17,133 bases of DNA from an uncultured Clostridia bacterium (GCA_934149155.1 CAKPDZ010000031.1:1-17133); one strand, 5' to 3'. Counted from the first letter of the stretch, positions 8,114-16,144 are shown. Numbers and translations are program-made. Notes: generated by a model not told the origin, from the sequence alone.

Positions 8114-8560
8114 ATGAAAGTAATATTAAAAGCAGATATAAAAGGAGTAGGAAAAAAAGATGAAGTTATAAATGCATCAGATGGATATGCACGTAACTTC
8201 TTATTCCCTAAGAATTTGGCAGTCGAAGCTAATGCAGAAAATATGAGTAAATTAAAAGCTCAAAAAGATTCAAACCAATTTAAAAAAGATACAGAAAAAG
8301 AAGAAGCAAAAAAACTTGCAGAAAAATTAACAAAAATAATGACAAGAATAGAAGTTAAAGCTGGAGAAAACGGAAAAATATTTGGAGGAGTTTCAGCAAA
8401 AGAAATTGCAGAAACTTTGGAAAAACAACACAAAATCAAAATAGACAAAAAGAAAATTGATTTAAGAGAAACAATAAAAACACTAGGGATTCATACAGTT
8501 GACGTGAAATTATTTGAAGGTGTTTATGGAAAAATAAAAGTTGATGTAGTAGAAAAATAA
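8114..8560 (+). CDS. rplI: 50S ribosomal protein L9 (bL9)
   Basis: L9 binds 23S rRNA at the base of the L1 stalk and helps limit frameshifting. The 148-residue product has the standard length. Its N-terminal rRNA-binding domain has the family signature (GVGKKDEVINASDGYARNFL, then FPKNLAVEA). A long, highly charged connecting helix at about 45-75 follows, then the C-terminal domain (NGKIFGGVSAKEIAE...GIHTVDVKLFEGVYGKIKVDV). A strong aaaggagga site sits just before the ATG. The gene lies 21 bp after gdpP and 19 bp before dnaB, so it is cotranscribed with both. Confidence 0.98.
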   Translation: MKVILKADIKGVGKKDEVINASDGYARNFLFPKNLAVEANAENMSKLKAQKDSNQFKKDTEKEEAKKLAEKLTKIMTRIEVKAGENGKIFGGVSAKEIAETLEKQHKIKIDKKKIDLRETIKTLGIHTVDVKLFEGVYGKIKVDVVEK

Positions 8561-8579
8561 CGAAAGGAAATGACGCAAA

Positions 8580-9911
8580 ATGGAACTAGCAAAAATACCA
8601 CCACATGATATAGATGCAGAACAAGCAGTTTTAGGAAGTATGCTTACAGATAGGGAAGCGGTAAATGCAGCAATAGAAGTATTAAAAGAAGAGGCTTTTT
8701 ATAGAGATGATCATAAAGCAATATATCAAGCAATTGTAAATTTGTATAATAAATCTGAACCAATAGATATTATTACATTAAAAGATGAACTAGAATCTAT
8801 GGACAAATTTGAACAAGTTGGTGGATTCGATTATTTAGCAAGTTTACCAGATAAAGTTCCAACTACAGCCAATGTACAAAAATACATTAAAATAGTAGAG
8901 GAAAAATCTATACTAAGAAATCTTATAAAAACAGCAAATGAAATTATAGAATTAGGATATAATCCTGCCGAAGATGTAGAAGACATCATGGACGGAGCAG
9001 AAAAAAGAATTTTTGATTTAATGCAAAGTAAAAATCAAAAAGGATATACACCAATAAAAGATGTATTAGTAGAAAGTTTTACGAAACTAGAAGAGTTATA
9101 TAATAGAAAACAACATATAACTGGTGTTCCAACAGGATTTGCGGAGTTGGACTATAAAACAGCAGGATTGCATGGTTCAGAACTAATTTTAATTGCAGCA
9201 AGACCAGCAATGGGAAAAACGGCTTTTGCATTAAATTTAGCAACAAATGCTGCATTAAGAGGAAATGCACCAGTTGCAATATTTAGCCTAGAGATGTCAA
9301 AAGATCAATTAGTAAACAGAATTCTATGTAGTGAGGCAATGGTAGATAGTAACAAAGTAAGAACAGGAAAATTAGGGGAAGACGATTGGGTAAAACTTGC
9401 TGGAGCAATAGGGCCATTATCAGAAGCAGAAATTTATATAGATGATACACCAGGAATTTCTGTAACAGAAATAAGAACAAAATGTAGAAAACTATCAATA
9501 GATAAAGGAATCGGATTAGTTGTAATAGATTATTTGCAGTTAGTACAAGGAAGTAAAAGAGCAGGAAGCAGAGAGCAAGAAATTGCTGAAATAAGTAGGT
9601 CTTTAAAAATACTAGCAAAAGAAATAAATGTACCAGTAATAGCATTATCACAGCTATCCAGAGCTGTAGAACAAAGACCAGATCACAGACCAATGTTATC
9701 AGATTTACGTGAATCTGGATCAATAGAGCAAGATGCAGATATTGTAATGTTTTTGTATAGAGATGATTATTATAATAAAGAGAGTGAAAAGAAAGATATT
9801 GCAGAAGTAATAATAGCAAAGCAGAGAGGTGGACAAACTGGAACTGTAGAATTATTATGGATGGGACAATATACAAAGTTTGTAAACTTAGAGAGGAGAT
9901 TTGATGATTAG
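8580..9911 (+). CDS. dnaB: Replicative DNA helicase (DnaB type; DnaC in B. subtilis)
   Basis: This is the hexameric ATP-dependent helicase that unwinds DNA at the replication fork and binds primase. The 443-residue protein has the N-terminal DnaB domain starting IPPHDIDAEQAVLGSMLTDR. The RecA-like motor follows: Walker A ARPAMGKTAF at about 207-216 with Lys213-Thr214, Walker B in GLVVIDYLQLVQGS, the ALSQLSRAVEQR block, and a C-terminal DLRESGSIEQDADIVMFLYRDDYY. No intein or frameshift is seen. The Shine-Dalgarno site aaagga (8563-8568) is about 11 nt from the ATG. The 3' end overlaps the start of tilS, indicating translational coupling. Position after gdpP-rplI matches the conserved Firmicute order. 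Confidence 0.98.
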   Translation: MELAKIPPHDIDAEQAVLGSMLTDREAVNAAIEVLKEEAFYRDDHKAIYQAIVNLYNKSEPIDIITLKDELESMDKFEQVGGFDYLASLPDKVPTTANVQKYIKIVEEKSILRNLIKTANEIIELGYNPAEDVEDIMDGAEKRIFDLMQSKNQKGYTPIKDVLVESFTKLEELYNRKQHITGVPTGFAELDYKTAGLHGSELILIAARPAMGKTAFALNLATNAALRGNAPVAIFSLEMSKDQLVNRILCSEAMVDSNKVRTGKLGEDDWVKLAGAIGPLSEAEIYIDDTPGISVTEIRTKCRKLSIDKGIGLVVIDYLQLVQGSKRAGSREQEIAEISRSLKILAKEINVPVIALSQLSRAVEQRPDHRPMLSDLRESGSIEQDADIVMFLYRDDYYNKESEKKDIAEVIIAKQRGGQTGTVELLWMGQYTKFVNLERRFDD

Positions 9912-10893
9912 TTGTCAAAAAGAACCGACTCTTTTGACAGATTTAATACAAGATGGAGATAAAATTGTTTTAGGAGTGTCAGGTGGACCAGATTCTATGT
10001 GTATGCTTGATATGATGAGAGAATTAAAAGAAGAAAAAAATATCAACTTTGAAATATATGTTGCACATATTAATCATATGATTAGAGAAGAAGCTATAGA
10101 TGATGAAAAATATGTGCAAAATTATTGCCTAAAACATAATATAGAATTTTTTGTTAAAAGAGCGGATGTACAGAAAATAGCAAATGATAAAAAAATAGGA
10201 ACAGAAGAAGCTGGACGTAAAGTTCGCTATGATTTTTTTGAAGAAGTTTTGCAAAAAACAGGTTCAAATAAAATTGCAATTGCTCATAATAAAAATGATA
10301 AAATCGAAACTATCATAATGCATTTGCTTAGGGGAAGTGGACTTTCAGGACTAAAAGGAATAGAACCGATAAGAGATAATAAATATATAAGACCGCTTAT
10401 AGAATGTGAACGCCGAGAAATAGAACAATATTGTGAAGATAAAAAACTACAACCTAGAATTGATAAAACAAATTTCGAGAATGAATATACAAGAAATAAA
10501 ATCCGAAATATTGTTATTCCGTACATAAAAAAGGAGTTTAATCCAAATATTATTCAAACACTAAGCAGATTATCACAAGTTGCTACGGATGAGAGTAATT
10601 ACATTGATTTGCAAACTCAAAAAATATACAATAAATTATTAATAGAAAGAACAGATAAACAGATAACATTAAAATTAAAAGAATTTAATCAACAAGAAAA
10701 TGTAATACAAAAAAGATTAGTTCTAAAAACAATAAAAGAGCTAAATGGTTCTACTGATAGGATTGAAAAGATTCATATAGAAGATATTATAAAATTATGT
10801 ACTAATAATATAGGAAATAAATATTTGACACCAAATAAAAATTTAAAGGTATTAGTAAAAGATAAAAAAATATTTTTTATAAAATTGAACTAA
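9904..10893 (+). CDS. tilS: tRNA(Ile)-lysidine synthetase, short form
   Basis: TilS uses ATP and lysine to convert C34 of the CAU-anticodon tRNA(Ile) to lysidine, so that the tRNA reads AUA rather than AUG. That step is essential in an organism that uses ATA as heavily as this one. The PP-loop motif is GVSGGPDSMCML, followed by VAHINHMIREEA, the EEAGRKVRYDFFEEV block, AHNKNDKIETIIMHLLRGSGLSGLKGI and RPLIECERREIEQYC...TNFENEYTRNKIRN. I prefer ATG 9904 (329 aa) to TTG 9901, because gagaggag (9891-9898) is then 5 nt away. Either start overlaps the dnaB stop. The protein is shorter than my recollection of E. coli or B. subtilis TilS (over 400 residues) and seems to lack most of the C-terminal region. 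It ends in tandem stops. Confidence 0.94.
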   Translation: MISCQKEPTLLTDLIQDGDKIVLGVSGGPDSMCMLDMMRELKEEKNINFEIYVAHINHMIREEAIDDEKYVQNYCLKHNIEFFVKRADVQKIANDKKIGTEEAGRKVRYDFFEEVLQKTGSNKIAIAHNKNDKIETIIMHLLRGSGLSGLKGIEPIRDNKYIRPLIECERREIEQYCEDKKLQPRIDKTNFENEYTRNKIRNIVIPYIKKEFNPNIIQTLSRLSQVATDESNYIDLQTQKIYNKLLIERTDKQITLKLKEFNQQENVIQKRLVLKTIKELNGSTDRIEKIHIEDIIKLCTNNIGNKYLTPNKNLKVLVKDKKIFFIKLN

Positions 10894-10977
10894 TAAAATC
10901 AACTTCTAAAATGAAAATCCGCAAGAAAACCTAGAAAACTGTAACGAAAAGGACACAAAAAAGTCACCGGAAAAGTA

Positions 10978-11006
10978 TTGAAAAAATAAAAAAGGTATGT
11001 TATAGT
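10978..11006 (+). promoter_or_regulatory. Promoter of ftsH
   Basis: TTGAAA (10978-10983), a 17-bp spacer and TATAGT (11001-11006) predict a start near 11013. The ftsH Shine-Dalgarno site (aggagg, 11026-11031) follows, with ATG at 11038. The rest of the 144-bp tilS-ftsH gap shows no terminator or gene I can support, so read-through from tilS is also possible. Confidence 0.7.
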
Positions 11007-11037
11007 TGCAAAAGATAATAAAAATAGGAGGACTTAA

Positions 11038-12840
11038 ATGAAAAAAGGAATAAAGACATTAGCTATGTGGTTAATAATAGGAGTAATAGTAATAGTACTA
11101 TTATCATCAATAATGGAAAATAGTAGTTCAAAAATGACATATTCGGAATTAGTAACAAGTATTGCTAATAAAGAAGTAGAAAGTATAGAAATTTCATCTA
11201 GTGGAAATTCTGCAACAGTAAAAATGAAAAATGCTAAAACTGAAAAAGAAGTAAATATACCAAGCTTAGATAGTTTTATGACATATACAGAAGAATATCT
11301 AAAAGCGGGAGACTTTACTTTAGATGAAGCAAAAGAATCAATATGGATTACAATATTAAGTTTAATAACACCATTTGGATTATTGATAATCTTCTTTATA
11401 TTCTGGTTTATGATGATGAGTGGAAACAATCAAGGTGGAACAAAAAATATGACATTCGGAAAAAGTAAGGCTAGATTGGTAAATGCAGGAGAAAAAAATA
11501 GAGTAACATTTGATGATGTTGCAGGTGTAGATGAAGAAAAAGAAGAATTAGAAGAAATTGTAGAATTCTTAAAAAATCCAAAGAAATTTACAGACATGGG
11601 AGCAAGAATCCCTAAAGGAGTATTGTTAGTAGGTCAACCTGGTACAGGTAAAACATTATTAGCAAAAGCAGTAGCAGGAGAAGCAGGAGTACCATTTTAT
11701 TCAATAAGTGGTTCAGACTTCGTAGAAATGTTTGTTGGTGTTGGTGCATCAAGAGTAAGAGACTTATTTGAACAAGCAAAGAAAAATGCACCATGCATAA
11801 TATTCATAGACGAAATTGATGCAGTTGGTAGACAAAGAGGTGCTGGATTAGGTGGAGGACATGATGAAAGAGAACAAACATTAAACCAATTATTAGTAGA
11901 AATGGATGGTTTCTCAGATAATGAAGGTGTAATTATATTAGCTGCAACAAATAGACCAGACGTATTAGATAAAGCATTATTAAGAGCAGGAAGATTTGAT
12001 AGACAAATAGTAGTAGGAAGTCCAGACGTAAAAGCAAGAGAGCAAATATTGGAAGTACACGCACGTAAGAAAAAATTATCAGAAGATGTAGACTTAAAAG
12101 TAATAGCAAAAAATACATCAGGATTTGCAGGAGCAGATTTAGAGAATGTATTAAATGAAGCAGCATTATTAGCAGCTAGAAGAAATTACAAAGAAATAGG
12201 AATGAAAGAAATAGAAGATGCAATGGTAAAAGTAACTATGGGACCTGAAAAGAAAACAAGAGTAAGAAGCGAAAAAGAAAATAGATTAGTAGCATATCAC
12301 GAAGCAGGTCATGCAGTTGTAAGTAGATACTTATCAACACAAGATCCAGTACATCAAATATCTATTGTACCACGTGGTATGGCGGGTGGATATACAATGT
12401 ATAGACCAACAGAAGACAAATCATTTATGTCAAAAACAGAAATGGAAGAAAATATAGTTTCATTACTTGGTGGTAGAGTTGCAGAAGCACTTATATTAAA
12501 TGATATATCAACAGGTGCAAGTAATGATATAGAAAGAGCATCTCAAATAGCAAGAAACATGGTTACAAAATATGGTATGAGTGAAAGAGTTGGAGCTATA
12601 ATGTTTGGCGGAGGTCAAGGAGAAGTATTTTTAGGAAGAGACTTTGCTCAAACAAAAGATTATTCAGAAGAAACAGCAAATATAATAGATGAAGAAGTGA
12701 AAAGAATAGTTGACACAGCATATAATAGAGCCAGAACAATATTAAGTGAACATGTAGATAAATTACATGCGGTTGCAAGTGTATTACTTGAAAAAGAAAA
12801 AATCGAAGGAGCAGAATTCGATAAAATTTTTGAAGAATAG
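11038..12840 (+). CDS. ftsH: ATP-dependent zinc metalloprotease FtsH
   Basis: FtsH is a membrane-bound AAA+ protease that degrades damaged membrane proteins and short-lived regulators. The 600-residue protein has a first membrane segment at about 8-24, an extracytoplasmic domain, and a second membrane segment at about 105-125. The AAA module follows: Walker A GQPGTGKT at 199-206, pore motif FVEMFVGVGASRVRDLF, Walker B IIFIDEIDAVGRQRG, and second region of homology ATNRPDVLDKALLRAGRFDR. The peptidase domain has the zinc motif HEAGH at 421-425 and a downstream acidic region (STGASNDIERA) for the third ligand. Walker A reads GQPGTGKT where GPPGTGKT is common, a variant outside the catalytic Lys/Thr. 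It has its own promoter and terminator. There is no hpt gene between tilS and ftsH. Confidence 0.98.
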   Translation: MKKGIKTLAMWLIIGVIVIVLLSSIMENSSSKMTYSELVTSIANKEVESIEISSSGNSATVKMKNAKTEKEVNIPSLDSFMTYTEEYLKAGDFTLDEAKESIWITILSLITPFGLLIIFFIFWFMMMSGNNQGGTKNMTFGKSKARLVNAGEKNRVTFDDVAGVDEEKEELEEIVEFLKNPKKFTDMGARIPKGVLLVGQPGTGKTLLAKAVAGEAGVPFYSISGSDFVEMFVGVGASRVRDLFEQAKKNAPCIIFIDEIDAVGRQRGAGLGGGHDEREQTLNQLLVEMDGFSDNEGVIILAATNRPDVLDKALLRAGRFDRQIVVGSPDVKAREQILEVHARKKKLSEDVDLKVIAKNTSGFAGADLENVLNEAALLAARRNYKEIGMKEIEDAMVKVTMGPEKKTRVRSEKENRLVAYHEAGHAVVSRYLSTQDPVHQISIVPRGMAGGYTMYRPTEDKSFMSKTEMEENIVSLLGGRVAEALILNDISTGASNDIERASQIARNMVTKYGMSERVGAIMFGGGQGEVFLGRDFAQTKDYSEETANIIDEEVKRIVDTAYNRARTILSEHVDKLHAVASVLLEKEKIEGAEFDKIFEE

Positions 12841-12866
12841 AAGGGCGTTCAAATACGCTCTTTTTC
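12841..12866 (+). terminator. Rho-independent terminator of ftsH
   Basis: An 8-bp stem, aagggcgt (12841-12848) with acgctctt (12855-12862) containing one G-T pair, has a 6-nt loop and runs into a T-tract. It begins immediately after the ftsH stop codon. Confidence 0.82.
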
Positions 12867-12900
12867 TGTGTTTATGGTATTTTAGTGCCAATTTTATCTA

Positions 12901-12933
12901 TTGACAAAATTCGATAAATGTAGTAATTATATT
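12901..12933 (+). promoter_or_regulatory. Putative promoter of the dockerin protein-nrdG operon
   Basis: A perfect TTGACA (12901-12906) is followed after 17 bp by an AT-only stretch (12924-12933) that could hold a weak -10. No good TATAAT is correctly spaced. A weak or activator-dependent promoter fits, but the -10 assignment is uncertain. Confidence 0.45.
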
Positions 12934-12969
12934 ATATATGAAACAAAGATAAAAAAGTGAGGAATACAT

Positions 12970-15261
12970 ATGAAGATTCAAGACTTGGCAATAATTTTTA
13001 TAATAATAATAATACCAATATCGTTGGTAATATCAATATATACACAATATCAGATACAGACAGTAAATACACAAACATTATATGATGGGAAATTAACATC
13101 AGCTACATATGATGCAATAAGAGCATTTCAGATAAATACAACAAGTAGTGCAACATCAGAATTAACAAATTCAAAAACGAGAGATTTGGAAGCATCTGTT
13201 TCTACTTTTAGAAATTCAATAAAGTCAATGTTTTCTTTAGCGGGATATTCTGATGATGCAGTAGATAGATATGTTCCAGCTTTAGTATATACACTTTATG
13301 ATGGGTTTTATATTTATTCGCCATATAAAAATATAGCAAATGATGACGGAACGATTAAGAGCGGAACTGGAGATGGTCAATATGGATTAAAACCATATAT
13401 TTCATATAGTTGTAAGTACAAACAAGGTAATATAGATGTTGTAATAACATATGCTCTAGATAATCATGTTTCTGTACAAGGTACAATTGGTAATGAATAT
13501 GTAAACAAAGATGGATATTTAATTGATAACATTAATGTTACAGGAGAAAATGTTACATATAATGGTGTGAAGATTGAAACAGAAAGTGTAAAACAGTATT
13601 TGCCATTATATGATGGAGGCTCTGAAAATAGTAATAATATTATGCAATGTATAAAATTGAATGGAACTACGTATTATTGGGATCAACAAAAAAAGGTAAT
13701 AAGGGCTCGTTTAAATGATACAACTTTAACAACACAAAGTAGTGAAGGGCAAAATGAATACAATCAATGGACAGCAGGTATTCAAAATAATGCATTAGCA
13801 CAAAAATATTATAAAGATGCAAAAGAATTTTCGGACTGGTTTAAGTCAAGTGGATTACAAGAATTACGATATTGTGATGCAATAGATACAGATATAGATT
13901 CTAATGGAAATGTAGCAGAACATAGCATATGGGAATCTAATACTAATAAAATATTTGATTTTAATATAACTGGTAATTATAATAAAAATATAGAAAATGA
14001 GTCATCTAGTTTTAATGAGCACAGACTTGCTATAATTAGACACAAAATAGAAGTAAATTTAGCAATAGCAATAGCTAATTATAATAAATATTCAGGAGCT
14101 AGTGATAATGTATTCCAAATGCCTAAATTAAGCGAAGAAGAATGGGATAATATAATACATAATATATCATTAATAAGCTTTTTACAAGGATTACCAATAG
14201 GTGGAAAAATATATAATGGATATTCAATAGTTACTAACTCTGAAAGTAAAGAAGTCGTACTTGAAAATAATATATATATATTAGGGAAAGATAAGGATGG
14301 AAAAAGTCAATATTATAAAATAGGTGATTATGGATTAAGTAAAGATGGAGATATAACTATTGATGCTGGAGTGTATGCGGGCTCAGGAAGTAATGTAAAA
14401 AGTGCAGGAAGGATAAATGTTGAATTTGAAAGAGGAACTTTAATCAGTAGTGATGGGACGAAGAGATTTTACTATTATCCACTTACAAATAATAATGCAT
14501 CATATAATAGTGTAGTAATGCAAAATAATGTTAATACATATGATGATATATATGAATATGTAAATGGACAAAGTGAGAATTTAAAAAAAGCATTTTATAC
14601 TGCGCTTGGAAGAGAGAGGGCATCTACATATACGAAATGGACAGATTATGTCCCTGTAAATACAAATGTAAGTAATGGAGGAAACTCAAATAATTCAGGA
14701 GATTCAGGCAATTCGGGTAATACAAGTGATACTCCTACTACATTTAAAATAACATTTAATCCTAATGGCGGAAATTGGAATGGTTCAACACAAGCAAAAA
14801 GTATAACAAAATCTAAAGGAAACTATATTCAATTACAGCCAGATGGAGGAAATCCACAAAGAGCAGGATATACATTTAAAGGATGGGCAACTAGTCAGGC
14901 AAATGCAAACAATGGGAACATAGATTATGAATCAAATGCGTCTTATATTGTAAATGCACCTTTAGACCTATGGGCAGTATGGACTGCTAACCAAACAGGA
15001 GGAACTGGTGAATCAGGAGAAACAGGAGGCTCAGGAAATACAGGTAATACAGGAAATTCTGGAAATGCTGGAACCACAGAATATCAAAAGGGAGATATTA
15101 ATGGAGATGGAAAGGTTGATAGAACAGATTTGAGCTTGTTATCAAGTTATGTTAGAAGGGGTGGAAAAGGATTAACCGAAGAACAGAAAAAAAGAGCAGA
15201 TATAAATGGAGACGGAAAAATTGATTATATTGATGTATTTGCTTTGATGAGACTAATATAA
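12970..15261 (+). CDS. Membrane-anchored extracellular protein with InlB_B-type repeat and C-terminal type I dockerin
   Basis: The product has 763 residues. Residues about 7-26 form one strongly hydrophobic segment after a five-residue N-terminus (MKIQD). There is no clear signal-peptidase site, so it is probably a signal anchor with the bulk outside the cell. A long polar helix-like stretch follows and leads to YVPALVYTLYDGFYIYSPY. This layout resembles TadE or pseudopilin-like anchors, but I assign no family to residues 30-570. Residues 592-674 match the InlB_B/Listeria-Bacteroides repeat (FNPNGGNWNG...AGYTFKGWAT...LWAVWTAN). Gly/Ser/Thr/Asn linkers at about 570-590 and 675-706 flank it. 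Residues 707-763 are a dockerin with two Ca-binding loops (ligands 709/711/713/717/720 and 744/746/748/752/755). The ATG at 12970 has tgagga six bases upstream. Binding of a cohesin partner is inferred from the family; no cohesin is in view. Confidence 0.85.
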   Translation: MKIQDLAIIFIIIIIPISLVISIYTQYQIQTVNTQTLYDGKLTSATYDAIRAFQINTTSSATSELTNSKTRDLEASVSTFRNSIKSMFSLAGYSDDAVDRYVPALVYTLYDGFYIYSPYKNIANDDGTIKSGTGDGQYGLKPYISYSCKYKQGNIDVVITYALDNHVSVQGTIGNEYVNKDGYLIDNINVTGENVTYNGVKIETESVKQYLPLYDGGSENSNNIMQCIKLNGTTYYWDQQKKVIRARLNDTTLTTQSSEGQNEYNQWTAGIQNNALAQKYYKDAKEFSDWFKSSGLQELRYCDAIDTDIDSNGNVAEHSIWESNTNKIFDFNITGNYNKNIENESSSFNEHRLAIIRHKIEVNLAIAIANYNKYSGASDNVFQMPKLSEEEWDNIIHNISLISFLQGLPIGGKIYNGYSIVTNSESKEVVLENNIYILGKDKDGKSQYYKIGDYGLSKDGDITIDAGVYAGSGSNVKSAGRINVEFERGTLISSDGTKRFYYYPLTNNNASYNSVVMQNNVNTYDDIYEYVNGQSENLKKAFYTALGRERASTYTKWTDYVPVNTNVSNGGNSNNSGDSGNSGNTSDTPTTFKITFNPNGGNWNGSTQAKSITKSKGNYIQLQPDGGNPQRAGYTFKGWATSQANANNGNIDYESNASYIVNAPLDLWAVWTANQTGGTGESGETGGSGNTGNTGNSGNAGTTEYQKGDINGDGKVDRTDLSLLSSYVRRGGKGLTEEQKKRADINGDGKIDYIDVFALMRLI

Positions 15262-15274
15262 GAGGAGAAATGAA

Positions 15275-15796
15275 ATGAATTATGCAGATATAAAAATAGC
15301 AGATGTAGCAAATGGACAGGGAGTTAGAGTATCATTATTTGTAAGTGGGTGTACTCATCATTGTAAAGGATGTTTTAATTCACAGGCATGGGACTTTAAC
15401 TATGGAAATGAATTTACAGAACAAGATACAGAAAGAGTAATAAATGAATTAAAACATCCATATGTATCAGGGCTCTCGCTTTTAGGAGGAGAGCCATTGG
15501 AATACAAAAACCAACAAGGATTATTACCATTATTAAAAAGAATAAAAAAAGAATTGCCAGAAAAGGATATTTGGTGTTACACAGGATATAGATTTGAGAA
15601 AGATATAATATCAAATATGTTTGAAAACTGGTCAGAAACAAAAGAATTGATGTCATATATTGATGTTTTAGTAGATGGTAAATTTGAAGAAGATAAAAAA
15701 GATTTGAGACTAAAATTTAGAGGGTCATCAAATCAAAGAATAATAGATGTACAAGAATCATTAAAAACGCACAAAATTATACCATATGATGTATAA
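15275..15796 (+). CDS. nrdG: Anaerobic ribonucleoside-triphosphate reductase activating protein (radical SAM)
   Basis: NrdG uses a [4Fe-4S] cluster and S-adenosylmethionine to install the glycyl radical on the class III reductase NrdD, enabling dNTP synthesis without oxygen. The 173-residue protein has the radical SAM motif CTHHCKGC with Cys26, Cys30 and Cys33, preceded by GVRVSLFVSGC. The SAM-binding LSLLGGEPL block, WCYTGYRFE and the C-terminal YIDVLVDGKFEEDKKDLRLKFRGSSNQRIIDV are all typical of NrdG rather than PflA. The agaggag site (15261-15267) overlaps the upstream stop codon and the gap is only 13 bp, so it is cotranscribed and probably coupled with the dockerin gene. nrdD, its obligate partner, is not in the window. 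The stop codon lies inside the left arm of a long palindrome. Confidence 0.95.
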   Translation: MNYADIKIADVANGQGVRVSLFVSGCTHHCKGCFNSQAWDFNYGNEFTEQDTERVINELKHPYVSGLSLLGGEPLEYKNQQGLLPLLKRIKKELPEKDIWCYTGYRFEKDIISNMFENWSETKELMSYIDVLVDGKFEEDKKDLRLKFRGSSNQRIIDVQESLKTHKIIPYDV

Positions 15797-16029
15797 TTGA
15801 ATGAATTACAATTTATTATTCATAAAAATTATATTTAGAAATTAATAATATATTGTTTTTTATATCTTGGTGTCGCAATCTGCATATAAAAAATACTAGT
15901 ATGTAGATTGCTCCATATCGCATTCGCTTTGCTCATTTGGTCGCTTACGCGGTATTTCAAAACAATATATTATTAATTTTCTAAAATACATATAATTTAA
16001 ATACGAATTGTAATTCATTCAAATTATAC
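15791..16029. repeat. Long imperfect palindrome between nrdG and rpsU
   Basis: Outer arms lie at 15791-15813 and 16006-16029. They pair over 23-24 bp with a single one-base bulge, including a perfect 17-bp match (15797-15813 with 16006-16022). Inside are partly matching AT-rich arms and then the family 2 element, so about 240 bp can form one interrupted hairpin. The left arm includes the last codon and stop of nrdG. The right arm ends 17 bp before the rpsU -35 box. In RNA it could end or stabilise the nrdG transcript. Nothing coding is seen in the nrdG-rpsU gap before rpsU. Confidence 0.75.
15834..15985. repeat. MITE-like palindromic element, family 2, copy B (inverted, with an extra hairpin)
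   Basis: The inverted repeat has a perfect 20-bp inner match (15840-15859 with 15959-15978) and continues outward through tttagaa/ttctaaa. The reverse complement of 15918-15956 matches the copy A core at 5867-5905 in 36 of 39 bases. Relative to copy A it carries 45 extra bases (15876-15920). These contain a 12-bp stem with one G-T pair, gcaatctgcata (15875-15886) and tatgtagattgc (15900-15911). The extra segment is bounded by TCG direct repeats. It is non-coding. Confidence 0.82.
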
Positions 16030-16046
16030 AAAATATACTAAAAGGC

Positions 16047-16076
16047 TTGACAACTTATATCCCAATAATGTATAAT
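16047..16076 (+). promoter_or_regulatory. Promoter of rpsU
   Basis: Perfect TTGACA (16047-16052) and perfect TATAAT (16071-16076) are separated by 18 bp. The predicted start is near 16083, giving a leader of about 70 nt. Confidence 0.88.
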
Positions 16077-16081
16077 AATTA

Positions 16082-16144
16082 GCGTATATAGGATGAGAAC
16101 AAACGAAATCCCGCATACAGTGTTTTAAACGCCGGAAGGAGGGG
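16082..16144 (+). promoter_or_regulatory. Foldable 5' leader of rpsU with strong Shine-Dalgarno site
   Basis: The leader can pair gtat (16084-16087) with atac (16115-16118) and ggat (16091-16094) with atcc (16108-16111), separated by an AUA/CGC internal loop. A competing pairing is gcgt (16082-16085) with acgc (16129-16132), close to the purine-rich ribosome-binding site ggaaggagggg (16134-16144). Two mutually exclusive folds near the site suggest possible translational control by S21. The pairings are short, so this is tentative, and I do not recognise it as a named leader family. Confidence 0.4.

Noticed and set aside
9283..9918. Long minus-strand open frame (211 aa) opposite dnaB
   Set aside because: Its product is Leu/Phe/Tyr-rich and hydrophobic, as expected from the complement of an AT-rich gene. 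dnaB is fully conserved on the plus strand, and no ribosome-binding site or homology is seen.
10911..10934. Tiny ORF (MKIRKKT, then stop) upstream of ftsH, considered as a leader peptide
   Set aside because: It has no ribosome-binding site, lies upstream of the ftsH promoter, and no attenuator hairpin follows.
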